This document shows positions 35,737 through 47,781 of a DNA stretch of 64,000 bases, in pieces (position 1 is the stretch's first letter; the number at the start of each line of letters is the position of its first letter). The stretch is from positions 372,001 to 436,000 of the forward strand of contig KN834792.1 in NCBI GenBank assembly GCA_000827265.1, read 5' to 3'. The translations under genes and the position numbers were made by a program. Under the pieces are notes generated by a model. It searched no databases. It saw nothing but the letters and a program-made list of their open reading frames with translations, and was not told where the DNA came from. The DNA is from Collybiopsis luxurians FD-317 M1. Taxonomy: Eukaryota; Basidiomycota; Agaricomycetes; Agaricales; Omphalotaceae.

Positions 35737-37013
35737 CTACCGCCGAGAGTAATGCCCACCCTGCCCTGCAACCTGCTGTGGTTGCTGCTGTTGCTGCCAG
35801 TGACCGTGCTGTGCAGCAGCAGCTGCCAGCCCCCCGAGCTGCGGTTGACCGCCGGAAGCAGTGGCCTGGCTGCCAGGTGCATACGAATATGAACCTGGAG
35901 GTATCATGTGAGTAGGTGCGGCACCATACATCCCGCCATCTGCACTTGGTTGATGGGAAGGATGCTGAGAAGTATGATGTGAATGCGGATGACCATAAGA
36001 TGAGCCATACTGCTGGTTGTTCGCGGGGGGGACAGCAGCATGACCTTGTTGTGGTGACGTAGGTGAACCACCAAGAGTCATTTGGTTTGAACTACCCGGG
36101 TGAGCAGAAGGAGGCTGGGAGGATGAGGAATTGGCACCGGGAGAAATTGTGAGATGGGGGGCAGGGACAGAAGCATTCATGGTGTGAGGTGATGTCGCAG
36201 GACCACCGCGGCCACTCGACGACGACGGTGGAGGTGGACCTGCGTTGGACGAGGCACGTCTGCGCCGCTTATCGCCGACCTGAGCACGACCACCCCGAGC
36301 AGCCTCATCCTCTTCTACCGATTCTTCGTCCTCCTTGGTGGCGGCACCTGCGCTACCGGAACCAATGGAGAGGCCACCTGGAATGTTATTTGCGGGCGTA
36401 GCAGTCTGACCCAGATTACTGGAACGACCGAGAGGCTGACCGACAGGCATGGAAGAAGGTAGAGAGCCGTGAGGAGCATTGAGACATGCCTGGATGAGAT
36501 TCTTGCCTTCGGGCTGGGTAACGAGGGGCTGGAGCTTGGCGGTGGTAAAAGTATAAACGAGACCGGTCTCAGATACGACGAGCAATAGTACTTGAGTGCC
36601 GGTGAGGGTCGAAAGTTCATAAGCCTAAAAGGGATGTCAGACAAGGGGGGTTCGATAAATCAGGAATAAAAATTGCCTTTTTCATAATGCCTGAAACGGG
36701 AAGGTGAGAAGGCACGGTTAGAAGAGAGGGACAAGCGATAAAAGAACGGAAAAAAATGGTACATACCAGCTTTCCTTTTGGAGAAGGTGATATGCCGCCT
36801 TGACTTGTCCTGGATAAACTCGATCTTAATCTTTCGCCTTCCAGCTTTCTTGTCGCTTTTTGGCTTTTCGTCGTCTTCGTCATCATCGCCGCCGCTGTCT
36901 ACGGCGTCTCTGTCGTTGATAAACGCGTCGTCAGTGACGCCTGGATGACCTGGATGAGAATGCTGAGGGTCTGCTGGGTTGCCTGCCATGTCCATTCGGA
37001 GACGTTTTTGCAT
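35737..37013 (-). CDS. SRF/MCM1-type MADS-box transcription factor
   Basis: Three exons (37013-36767, a 14-nt microexon 36690-36677, and 36624-35737) give about 382 residues. The MADS domain (residues about 58-115) reads GRRKIKIEFIQDKSRRHITF, then KRKAGIMKK across the microexon, then AYELSTLTGTQVLLLV, followed by the SRF-type extension PEGKNLIQACLNAP. An acidic stretch (DDDEDDE) precedes it. The tail is Gln/Ser/His/Pro-rich with a poly-Q run. Fungal MCM1-type proteins bind CArG-like boxes with cofactors to control mating, cell cycle and metabolism. The second intron (36676-36625) has a GC donor. Alternative starts lie at 36995 and 36989. The microexon is required to restore the conserved GIMKKAYEL. 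Confidence 0.9.
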
Positions 37014-40000
37014 GAACTGGGAGGGGGTAAGGAGATGAGCTAGCAGAAGTAAAGAAGAGAATGTTAAAGAGGAGGGGGAGGGGAGAAGGAATAAATTTAC
37101 AGGAGAGGTACGGGCGTTAGGTCGAAAAGGGAAAGGAGAGTCACGGAGCGAAAAAGATGTGAGACGCTTTTGAACAAGGGAAAGAGGGAAACGAATATTA
37201 GTCATCAAGTTTTATATTTACTCATGTTTATTAAAGGCAATGTTTCAATTTAGGAAATCATCCTGCCTTATAAATTGTAATTTCTCACGCTGTCCTATTA
37301 CTTGTAGGTTCCCTTCGCAACAATTCTACTTCCGGCTTGCGTAGCTCGTCTCTTCTCATTTCTCCCGGTGTCCTCGATCTCCGTGGCGGGCGCATCACTC
37401 CTGCATATGGTCAACTATCCGTCACAACTTCACCTGACTCTTCGTATTTTTGTAACAATCCCACCACAAGATCACACTCGTATTCGGGTGGCAAGTCCAA
37501 TTCCAAATCGCCTCGAGGCTGTTCATCAACTGTCCTTAATCAGGCGCAGTCGCAAGGACACACTCGAACGTTGTGTGACCCGAGGCCTTGACTCCAATTC
37601 AATTAAGTACAATGCCAAGTTAGCTCATAGCGGCTAAGATCCTATCCCACCCCATCAATATATCTATCTGCATCCGGTAATTGCCCAAAACACACTTGTG
37701 GGAGGCAGTGGGCATCATTTATCGATAACTACTACTCAAAGCCAATGTGAAAGGAAGAAATAAAAAAAAAACAATCCAGCGCTCTGCTAACTTGACACTG
37801 AGCGTTTTGCCTTTCAACTGCCAATATCAAGGGTCAAATATAGCCGTCTAAATAACGAAGACTTCGGAACACCTTTTTCATTTTAAAAAAACCGTCGAGG
37901 TTCGTACTTTTTTTTTTTTTTGCATCGGCGACTCTATCCCATCGCTTGGACAGAAAACTCCGATTTCGCATTCCGCTTACAACTGCATATGACATGAGAC
38001 ATTGCCAGCTGTCGATGCTGTCGATGCCGCACGTCCCGACTCCGTATTCAACGCCCAAAAAAAATCAACAACGTCGACGATACAGCAGAGTCACCTCAAT
38101 TTGATAGGATCAAAACAAACTCAAGACTAGCAACCTGTCTCTATCACCTCGCTACTCAAAGTCGCTCGCTTACCACCACTCAATATTAATTCTCCAAGCT
38201 TCGCCTTATTCCCACATATCTCGCTTTAGCTGCTAAACTAACTTGACATTTCGAAAGCCTCAATGAATGAATGTAGGAAGCATTCAGTCCAAACTGTCCC
38301 CAGGCAAGATAGAGCATGTGTGACCTCGAAAACGCATATGGTTCAATGGTCAATTTCGCATTGGCTCTTCCACGCAGTAGCAAACTGAACTGAACACCTC
38401 GATGCGAAACCCACCCCTATCCGCATCTCGGCTATCTTCGAGAACATCCTCCTTCGAGCCGGAACCTCCTTTCCAATACTTTACTACATTTACCGCAAAT
38501 GCTATTGAACCCAGCAGATGGACAGGTTATACACCCCAACACCTGCCTCGCGCTGGCAGGAAGGAAAGGAGCTTGCACGTATACAGCAAGGTACCACGCA
38601 CCACTCATACCCCGGAATGATACGAGCTATGCGGGTCCGAAATCCCATGAGCCAAAAAGAATTCTCGATCGAGGCATACCATTAGTGTGGAAACAACCCC
38701 AAGACTATGATGGTAAAAGAAGAAGCAGAAGGTTGATTAATTAAAATAAAAAAAAACTAGTCGCAAGACTTGATTTCAACAGCATGATTGAACAGGTACA
38801 ACATGAAAGCTTTCGCTCGACCAATTTGTTTGATTACTTGGGAAGAATTACCACTTCTAGCGCGCATACATACCATCATGATCTATCTGGTTTTCCCATT
38901 CCAGCAGGAATCATACGTTGTTTGTGGCTACTTCGTACTGCCCTGGATTAGACTGAGAAAAAAAAAGTTGTGCAAACGACTTTGCAAAGGTAAAGAGTTT
39001 AAACAAAAATACAGATACCTGTGCGGTAAGATAGTGGCGTAGAGTCACAAGTGGTAGCCGCTGTCCGGCTGGAGGAAGGAGATCCAGCCGCGAGAAGGGG
39101 GGGAGCAAGAGGGGGGCAAGTATGCATATGCAATGCAGCTAGCTTGGGACCGCTAACGTTATGCCTTGCCTGCGATGAATCCAAATTCCAATTTTTCAGC
39201 GCCCCCCTTGAGGTCTTATGAATGATAATGCCATGCTAAATATTCAGATGGAGGATGGGATAATAAATGTACGTCAGATCCTAGTCTCAAAAGAGCGCTG
39301 ATATACCGCCACATACCATGTAATACCACTCAATCACAGGGCTATTCGCAACATTTGAAATCCGGAGGGAGGGAGGTAGGGGTTTCAAGGGCATTACCCA
39401 TCAGTGGCCTTTCGCCCTGGCGCTATTCGCTCCTACAGCTATAGACATTCGCCAGCGACAGGCAATCATAATCATAATCGTCATGCAACGTACGCAGTTA
39501 TCCAAACTCCCGAGGACAGTTGCCAGCAGCCGGGAACAGAGTACATATGTTAAATAAAAGGCAGTCGTCATTCCACATATGTACATTTGATGCGGCGCAT
39601 GATAAATTTGCGTGTAACCAGACGTAATCGTAACGTCCCTCGCACTGGCAATCATCGAAGCTCTGTAATTCAGAATTTGAGAGTCTATATTGCAATGATA
39701 TCGGCATTCTACGTCTCACATGAGGCATATGAGGGGAAGGGAGGGATGGAGAAGGTGGCTGGCCGAGAGGAGGAATTTACCATTTGAATCCGAGCTAAAA
39801 CTAGGTTAAAGATTTGAGGCCCTGTATCGAGGGGATTTTTGTGTATGCTGGGGAAGTTTGCCATTCAACTATGACGAGGATGACATAACGAGGACAGACA
39901 CGAGTAAAGCGGATAATTCTAGGAAGTGTTCTTTGATGCTTCGAAAAAATATACGATTGGAGCAAAAATTTATTTATTCAGAAGTAAAGAAGATGAATTC

Positions 40001-40503
40001 ATTTTCCTGGTAAATTTGAACCGTAGATGTATATTGATCACGCAGAGAATGCTCTCGGGCTTCGAAGCTAAAATCAAGATAACGCCGAGGATGGGAGGGA
40101 AAGTAGGATAAACGGCTGTCCGGATTGAGAACATGAGGATTCAGAGGAAGAGCGCATAGGTCCGCACCGTGGGGAAAGAATCTGCGCGAGACGGAATGAC
40201 CTTCCCGAGTATCCTAAAGGTCCAATCACAAGGATGCTGCGTCAGGAGGACTAAAAAAGTAATTACAACATTGGTGGAAAGATCGTCCAGTATTTCTGGC
40301 ACGGGGACTATCAGGGTTAAACGTTAAACGCTCGTCGCACATTCATAAGCATGCCAGTCTTTGACTGCGCTTGTTGTTCAAGAGGGCAAGCGACGGAACA
40401 TATCGGGAGATTTGCTACTGGCTGTCTCGACGATCTTCAGTAGGTAATGTAAGCACAAGAATTTATACTCCTCAAATAGAACGTACATATATCCTTCAGA
40501 GTG
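37014..40503. other. Intergenic about 3.5 kb upstream of the MADS gene
   Basis: This long stretch includes the MADS promoter. It has a poly-T run near 37908-37922 and several A-rich runs. No open frame has a family motif. The length is unusual for this gene-dense window and may reflect long regulatory sequence or an untranslated leader. Confidence 0.4.
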
Positions 40504-42015
40504 TCAAAGAATATATCTCCTCACAATTCCATCATCGCCTGCTGTCCACACTTCGATTCCCGAGGTCGATGCGTAGATCGAAATAGCGCGGACCGCATCC
40601 ACATCGCCGCCTGCAAGCTCTGCAAATACAGATATTTTTGTATCAGATACCCCTTCGGCAGGAAGAACATCGAGGGATGCGATCCAGGGTAACCCATCTG
40701 CTGTAGCGACAACCAGACCAAGCTTGGAATTGTCTCCAGGAAGAGGGACAAAAGCCAGGTCTTCGATACTGGCATCGCTCCTCCGGAAGTGGATGGAAGC
40801 ATACGACGAAGCATGATAGACACTAACCACCCCCTTCGCAGACCCAACGGCTATGTAATTTTCGTTCACTGCATCAACAGGTGAACTAGCAACGATCGAA
40901 TTAAGGGCACCATGAACAGATCGCTCGGAGCGAAACTCATGAATGAGCTTTCGCGGTTTCTGAGTGCCGTCAAGTTTCATAACTTCAAAGGAACCGTCAT
41001 GAAGCGCAGCATAAAGCACCCCGTTAATTGCAGCATCAGCATCCGCTGCAGTAGGCAATTCCGATTCGAGGAATATTCGATTAACACCGATTCCCACTCC
41101 GGTGGCGGAATGAACAAGAGTCTCTTCCTGTCCTGTGCTGACATCCCATATTCGGAAAGTGCCGTCCATACTGGCAGAAATTATTGCACGGCCGCGTCCT
41201 ATCATGGCGGTAGAGGTGACACTTCGAGTATGGGCTGTCAGAGTCCGCACGGAGGAGACCCGTTTACTTGTCTGAACGGGTCCGGATGACACCGCGGAAG
41301 CGGAAATGGGATCCGCGGGATAAATCTGCAGCGTGAAATCTGCGCCAGAAGATAGTAGAACACGAGAGGAAGGGAAGAAGCGCAGGGAAGTGACTGTGCT
41401 TTTGTGACCTCTTGCTAGTACCCCACTGCTCGCACTTGCCGAAGAAACCAACAATTGGCGTCGCGCAGTGTATGTAGATTTAGGTGGAGAGTACATTTCA
41501 GAAGTGGGATATTTGTTTTGAGAATTGCCGCTCGTAATAGGAACGATTGGATATAAGTGTACCGAACCATCCAGGTATCCCGTAGCAAACTGTGACTTGT
41601 CAGATGCGAGGGCAAACGCAGTGATCCTATGTGGCTTTTGCGCATTAGATCGTTCCGGATCGGCGTATTCCTGAACTGGGAATAGTAGCTTTGTGGAGGG
41701 AATACGCATAGTAGGCGATGAAACAGCGTATGAATAGTTGAATTCACGACGCTCAGCCTCTGTTATCTGAACGTCTCCTTCTCGTACTTGCAAAACAACG
41801 TTTTCTCTGTCATCCTCGTCCAATATCACGCGAACTTTAGCATGCAGGGAGCTAGGAGAAGTGGATTGTCGAGAATCCGACGGTGAATGGTTATAACAAG
41901 ATATCCAGATATTTTCAGCGGGAATAACTCCAGAGTAAATTTCATTAGCGATCGTAGGCAGGTTATCCTGTATTGTCACGATAGGCAGAGTGTGAACAGG
42001 GCTCGAGCTGGACAT
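40504..42015 (-). CDS. WD40 protein, PAAF1/Rpn14-like proteasome assembly chaperone
   Basis: A single uninterrupted frame of 503 residues, unusual here because nearly all other genes are split. WD40 repeats are visible from about residue 135: ASDKSQFATGYLDGSVHLYP, GHKSTVTSLRFFPSSRVLLS, LTAHTRSVTSTAMIGRGRAI followed by ISASMDGTFRIWDV, and later repeats to the C-terminus (VWTAGDDGIVRRYIL). The GHxxxVTSLRFFPS and AMIGRGRxIISASxDGT pattern is typical of PAAF1 and yeast Rpn14, which bind Rpt ATPases during assembly of the 19S proteasome particle. Start: first ATG of the frame, followed by a Ser-rich N-terminus. Confidence 0.78.
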   Translation of the reverse strand: MSSSSPVHTLPIVTIQDNLPTIANEIYSGVIPAENIWISCYNHSPSDSRQSTSPSSLHAKVRVILDEDDRENVVLQVREGDVQITEAERREFNYSYAVSSPTMRIPSTKLLFPVQEYADPERSNAQKPHRITAFALASDKSQFATGYLDGSVHLYPIVPITSGNSQNKYPTSEMYSPPKSTYTARRQLLVSSASASSGVLARGHKSTVTSLRFFPSSRVLLSSGADFTLQIYPADPISASAVSSGPVQTSKRVSSVRTLTAHTRSVTSTAMIGRGRAIISASMDGTFRIWDVSTGQEETLVHSATGVGIGVNRIFLESELPTAADADAAINGVLYAALHDGSFEVMKLDGTQKPRKLIHEFRSERSVHGALNSIVASSPVDAVNENYIAVGSAKGVVSVYHASSYASIHFRRSDASIEDLAFVPLPGDNSKLGLVVATADGLPWIASLDVLPAEGVSDTKISVFAELAGGDVDAVRAISIYASTSGIEVWTAGDDGIVRRYIL

Positions 42016-42623
42016 AATTGTCTGTGTACAACTTGTTTGTACGCGTCATCCGATCGCGTTTTCTTGATTTGTATACAAGCGCCCAAGGCGGATTCAGACA
42101 TCAGTCTTTCACAAAAAATCATCATTGAAAGTTCCAAAAATACAAATGCGCACAACGAAAGCAGCTGCAAGGAAGCAGATACATAGAAAGCAGATACGAT
42201 ACAAATTTACATCGCGAGAAAATCCAAATCCACAACATCTTGACCAAGGAAGCAACGAAAGCAAAAGAAAAAATTGGCGCACTCGGCGCTCTTCACTTCT
42301 TTTTTATGAAACCATTTCATTTTCCCACCTCCGCAGAGGGGAGAATGCCGTATCTGCATGCAGATCACTGGTGGGTATATCCCGAATCTTCGACGTTCGA
42401 TGCCGAAAGCGAATGCAATTCTAAGCCATTTGGTCGTGGTCCTCTTGAGAATCTTGGTATATAAGTCTTCATGAATGGGAGGAAACAGTCGCCAGTTTTG
42501 AGAAAGCACAGCAGGAGCGGACAGTCTCATCTCCTACCACCAACTGCAAAAGGCGGTATTCGTTATCGCATTTCGCAGCTTGTTGCTGACAAATTGAGGC
42601 ATTAACCGGATTTGTTAGGACAG
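42016..42623. other. Intergenic between two minus-strand genes
   Basis: About 600 bp containing the promoter of the WD40 gene and the 3' flank of the zf-C3H1 gene. No further gene was seen. Confidence 0.45.
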
Positions 42624-45600
42624 CTACGTTGTTGGAGGGTGCGGTTCGAGTACATCGCATACTCTGGCAACCCGCTCTTCCAAAGTCAATGTCGGATGCT
42701 TGAGCCGGATATCTTCAAGTGCGGCCACAAGTCGAGAGGTAAGCGAGTCCCCGTAAGCGGTGATCCAGCTTTCAGGAACAGCAGTAGCGAGGTAGTTCGC
42801 AATGTCTTGACCTAAGAAAGGAAAAGTGGCCGAAACCAAGGCAATGAGCGAAACACAGAAAAGTAATCTCTGCAGTACTCACCGCTGGGTTCCGGTAGAG
42901 TCGATTCGGTACCCGTTGTAACGCCGCCCCACAACCTACTAATATGAATATCCTCGCATCCCGTATCCCTACAGGTCCCTCCTCCTGGTATTTCGTACTG
43001 GCAGATACGTTTAGACGAATCCAGTAACTGACTGACAGTAGCTAATTTAAGAGGTCGCAAATCAGGTAGTGAAGATGGTAAATGATGTCGAGATAAGAAA
43101 AAGGATGGTAGATGAGCGGTAGTATGTAAAGAGGGTGAAGAAGAAGAAACAAGTGGACTATTGGTTGTATTGGATACAGATGAAGATGATATCGTATTGG
43201 AATTAGGTTCCCAGTGCAAAAGTGGGCGAGATCGGGAGCGCAATAGAGGATAAGAATCGAAGATAGAATGATACGTTGCATCTGGTTCAGGGTTTTCGGG
43301 TTGCGGGACCTTTTCGTCGGGTTTTGGGTGGTGCTGCGACAGATGGGTCGGTGACGTCTAAACAGAGTAGAGAATCAGAATTTTGGGGGTAGGTTCATTC
43401 GGACTAATGAGAGGTGTCCGCAAAGAGAAAAACAGACGAACTCGGGGAACGCACCTGTGCCGACGAAGACGGGGCTACGTCGACGTCGACTGCTTCTGTT
43501 GCATCCTTTTCCGTTGTGTCTGTTGCCTGCATATACATATAGAACGAGACAAGTAGAAGAAAGAACCACAGAAACAAAGAATCAGAAAAGATATCAAGGA
43601 GGTAAAGCTATGGAAAAGGATCCTTGCCGCTTCATTCTCCCCAGTGTCGGAAGTAGTTTCTGAACGCGGAAAAATATTAGTATTTTTGAAGTCTGGTGGA
43701 AAACCGATTACCCTTATCCTCAGCCAGTTGGCTGTCCGAAAATTGATTATTCAATGCGTCATTGTCACCTACTGACAAAAGCATGTCAGTTAGTTGGAAG
43801 CAGTTGCAGTGGCAAAGAGATTGCAGAACCAATAAGAGGGTTTGACACTACATTTTCCGAGGCGGCTGGCAGCGTATTTAGTTTATCGATTAGATACGAG
43901 AGATGAGAGATGAGACGTACCCGAAGAGTGATTGGTTGAGGGCGATTCAATCAAGGTAGAAAGGGACGCCACAGGCTCGCTCTCCTCCTGTTTGACAACA
44001 GCATCCGCATTACTCATCGCTTCAAGTTTCTGATAATCGGGGATCAACCTGAAAGCTCCAGCGAAAGTTGCCACCCATCTCACCTTGAGCTTCTTGACAC
44101 GGCCTTGCTCGCGTTCTGCTATCATCTGTCGCATCTTTTGAATCTCCATCTCTTTTGCAGCTAGATCCGCAGGCGACATTGTCCGGTAACTTGGCGTAGG
44201 AGCAGAAATCGGCGGGGTCGAGTATCGACTAGACGGAGCACCTGAAGAAATAGCTTTCATCTGAACATCCTCCGGATCCTCTTCCCCCTCGCTGTCGCTC
44301 AAGTCGATAACACATCGCCGCATCGTGCTGATACTGGCGAAGCTACCTCCTGACTTTCGCTTCAGAGAGGGATCACTGCGAGGCTTAGGCGACGTATCGA
44401 AATCCACAAAATCAGCTGCAACCGGACGTTTACTATTTCGGCGTTGGTGGCCGTTAGAACCTCCAGTATCTTCGCTTGAAGACTGGCCCGCAGGGGAAGC
44501 TACAGGATGCTCCTCTGGAGGCGTTGGGAAAGATACTTCATGGGAAGGCGATTCGACCAAAGGATCAGAATCGACTTGCATTGGATCGTCTTGTATCGGA
44601 TGAGTAAGTATTGAAGTATTGGAGGGGCCAGGAACCCCATCGACGTCCATTTTGCTTGAGCCGGCAGGTTCGATACTCTTTAGAAAGTCATCAACGCTTT
44701 CAGAAGGTGCAGGGGGTGCCATTTCGACATCCCCATCACTTCGCGTGGGTTTCAGTGTTGGCGACATTGAACCTGTATGCTGCCTTTTGCGTGAAGCTTG
44801 AACGGCCTTGCGAGCGAGTAATTCCTGACGGCGTTGGCGTTCCATATCCTGAAGAACCGTGCCGGGAGTTTCTGCGGAGGACCTCCGGGAAATAGTTCTT
44901 GAATGATCGAGACCCGAAGTAGAAAGCTTGGAAGGCAGGCTTAAACGGTCCGAAAGACGGTTCCCGCTGCTATCTGATTCCTGAGGGGATGCCATGTCAT
45001 TCGGATCTCGTAGCAACTGCTTTAGAGTGGAAGGAGCGTATGGAACGATTCCTTCCGGGCTAAAGTTGTTAGGGAGTCGAAGACTGAGCTCGCTAAAGAC
45101 GTAGAAAACAATCTCTCTGCTGAGACCACAAGAAACAAGATATTCTGGAGGAACGCCCCAGCCTAAGAGATCCAGAACAATGTCCTTGGCCGTATCATAC
45201 TGTTCTTGGTTCACTGTTAAGAGTAACGTCAATGAAATCGAAACAAACTAAGTCTGAATCAACACACTTTCTAGTCCAGGCCGGACGTGATCAGTATCAA
45301 CAAAAGGATGTACAGCAGTTTGTTCGACAGCCAGAGTTTGCGAAGACAAAGCCTTATCCGATATTCTGTCTAGCAAGTTGGGTGGTGGTGATTCGACATT
45401 GGTTGAAATAGGTGAAAAGTTACTATGGGAGTTACTGTGGGAGCTTTCGTTGTGCATGACATTAAAGGGAGCATGGCGTTTAGAAGGAGATGAAGGGGAC
45501 GCTGATTGTAGTTGATCATTCGCAACAGACGAAGCAGGCAAAGTGGGAGTTTCAGTGTCACTAATCTCACCCTCCTCACGTATTTGACCATCTTCTGAAT

Positions 45601-45898
45601 AATTTTGCGGAGAAATCGACGGTGGAGAATAGGTACGTGTAGGAACTTCGGGCGGTGAGGAGGCGATATCGTCTTGACCATAATCCAGATGCACAGAATT
45701 ATCTACAATCATTGGACGACTGGGCTGAGCGACCTGGTCGTTTGGTTTCCGTCGTTTGTTGGATTTTAGAGTCAGGAGAGCAGCAGCACGAAGAGAGGAA
45801 GCTGCGTCGTCAACCGATGAGGCTGAACTCGGCGTTATTGGGGAAACATCCTGGTTCTTTTCAATGTTGGTAGTTGCAGACAAAAAGGCTTTTTCCAT
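42624..45898 (-). CDS. zf-C3H1 zinc-finger protein, Red1/ZFC3H1-like
   Basis: Eight exons (45898-45268, 45213-44084, 44029-43921, 43768-43712, 43659-43628, 43526-43455, 43357-42883, 42811-42624) give about 897 residues. Most of the protein is Ser/Pro-rich. After the first intron comes an ordered segment (EQYDTAKDIVLDLLGWGVPP). A coiled-coil-like stretch (AKEMEIQKMRQMIAEREQ) lies in the middle. Near the C-terminus is a compact C-x9-C-x4-C-x3-H finger (CQYEIPGGGTCRDTGCEDIH), the mark of zf-C3H1. This family includes fission-yeast Red1 and human ZFC3H1, nuclear scaffolds that link RNA to the exosome. The intron at 43627-43527 has a GC donor (GCG|GCAAGG). The intron at 44083-44030 is a multiple of three and open, so retention is possible. 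Confidence 0.78.
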
Positions 45899-46083
45899 TC
45901 TGGCCGAAATGGCTGCGAGAATGCTGCGAGAATGGATGAAGGAAGAAAGGACAAGGCCGAGTAAGGATAAGTGCGGACAGACGCGGTTACGTCTAATTTT
46001 CACACACACGCACAGACCAGGTATTTACCAGCTATCATATTCAGTACATCGTAGTATTTAAGTACCGGCGATGATCTATTACT

Positions 46084-47781
46084 TCAGGGGAGACGGTCGT
46101 CTTTTTCTTCAACTGTCCCAGTTGTTGTATCTGATGAATGGCCGCAATATTTCCTGAGAATCCACCCTATCGTATACCAACCTCCTACCACAACAACAAA
46201 AGCCCCAACGATGGCTGCGCCGATGTAACCAATATTATCACTGGCTCTAGCCCACCCTCTCCACCATCTGCCAGCCAGACCACCGCCACCTTCGGCGTTA
46301 GCTGCGTTTTGACAAGGCGTACAGTTGTCACCGATTAGTGCTATGATTTCAATGAGCGAGATACTATAGCAACACTAGTCAATCTCCCGTTAATGAAAAC
46401 ACAAGCCTATTCGCCTACCTGAATGCGACGAGGATGCTCATCAATGTGAGCAGAATACTCAAGCCAGATATCGCATTTCGCTTGACTCTAGTACTGCGAG
46501 CCATCCGTACCTTAGATTCAAGATCCTGCTGCCCACTTGAAATAGACTCGGTTTTTCGTTCGAACAAACTGAAAGAATGCTCTGGAAAGCCAGTGTAGGA
46601 ATACAGCATCAATATCGAGTCCACAGAATCGATTAATGTCATTCCAGCGGTAAATAAAAACTAGAATATCCATACTGAGTTCATACTGTTGGTCTCGAAA
46701 GTAAAGACACACCGGAAGAATCACTACATCACCCGATGGGATGGCTTTTCCATTGGCATCCTTGACGGCCAAGGCAGATACCGCTAGGAGGACTATACTA
46801 GAGGTGGTGTCGAATCCCAGACCGAAAAGGACGCCTACTGGGTACATCTGATCCACCATCAACAGCAATCACGGATGTACAGAGCGGCCTAGTAGCTACC
46901 TTCCAAGGTTTGTTCACAAACGTTACGATGGGCCCGACGATCCTCATCATTAGCATATGATCACCTTTGGGATCGTAAGGTTCGTTGTTCGTATCATCTT
47001 CCGGACCCTGACGGCGTTTCTATGCGTACGGTAAGCGTTCGTTCAGATTGAGAAGTTAGGTTATCGCTCACCCTTCGTCTTCGCAACAGCTTGTACAGTA
47101 CGATAGAGTTCATTGCCGCGACAATGAACAGAAAAGAACCACTGATTGCTGAACCTGACACTGGAGTTATTATCAGGTTGGTCCACCAGGAAATAACGTA
47201 CCAATTATACCACCCACTTTTCCTATTCCATCTAGCCTATTTGCGATATTGCTCGAAATCGCGATTGCGATATTTACTACGATAACGATCGTACTGTGTC
47301 CCAACGAAAAGAAAAGTCCACAAGTTACAGGAAGCTGGCCCATTGCTATGAAACCGCGAGTTGCGTTGTCAATCGCGCTGCGACAGGGAAAGAATTGAAT
47401 GCCTGTGGTACGCTTATGGTGTTGAATCACCTTATGTGGTCCGCGTCCAAAGCTAAATCAAAGTGCGTCAGCATCGAGCATCATACAATTTCAAGACTGA
47501 AAGATAGGTCTACCATGCCTCAATCCCAATGTCTGGCCGGCAATTCACAGAGTTAGTAGAGTATTCAGCAATTCAATCGGCTGGAGAACAACCCAAGCAA
47601 GCATTGCTAATCCCAAAATAGACCTTGTCTCTTGAGTACGACCAAACATGACCCCAGCAGCAATCCAGCATATTGCATTAAACAGAATTTCAGAGGAGAG
47701 AAGGAGGAGAGAACGACCGAATAATGTCAGTTGCGGGAGGCGTCTCAACTGTCCGACTCTGAATCCACAAGATCCATTCAT
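46084..47781 (-). CDS. NiCoT-family nickel/cobalt transporter
   Basis: About nine exons, including 47781-47593, 47532-47514 (19 nt), 47452-47431 (22 nt), 47377-47202, 47160-47072, 47019-46900 and one starting at 46848. Joined, they read LGLRHALDADHISAIDNATR, the metal-binding signature of the HoxN/NixA (NiCoT) family with its H-x4-D-H core. Further family motifs are FFSLGHSTIV, GVLFGLGFDT and FTAGMTLIDSVDSILMLYSY. The C-terminus has two more hydrophobic segments and a short polar tail. It should import Ni2+ or Co2+ across the plasma or vacuolar membrane; nickel would serve urease. A hydrophilic loop lies between the two halves (KRRQGPEDDTNNEPYDP). The start Met is followed by a short basic leader. 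Confidence 0.88.

Noticed and set aside
35737..36644. Long frames on both strands over the MADS tail
   Set aside because: The plus-strand and shifted frames are shadows of the Gln/Ser/Pro-rich coding sequence.
43600..43640. U12-type donor (ATCCTTTT) in the zf-C3H1 gene
   Set aside because: The motif starts a few bases off and lacks the branch-site partner; a GC-AG intron explains the frame better.
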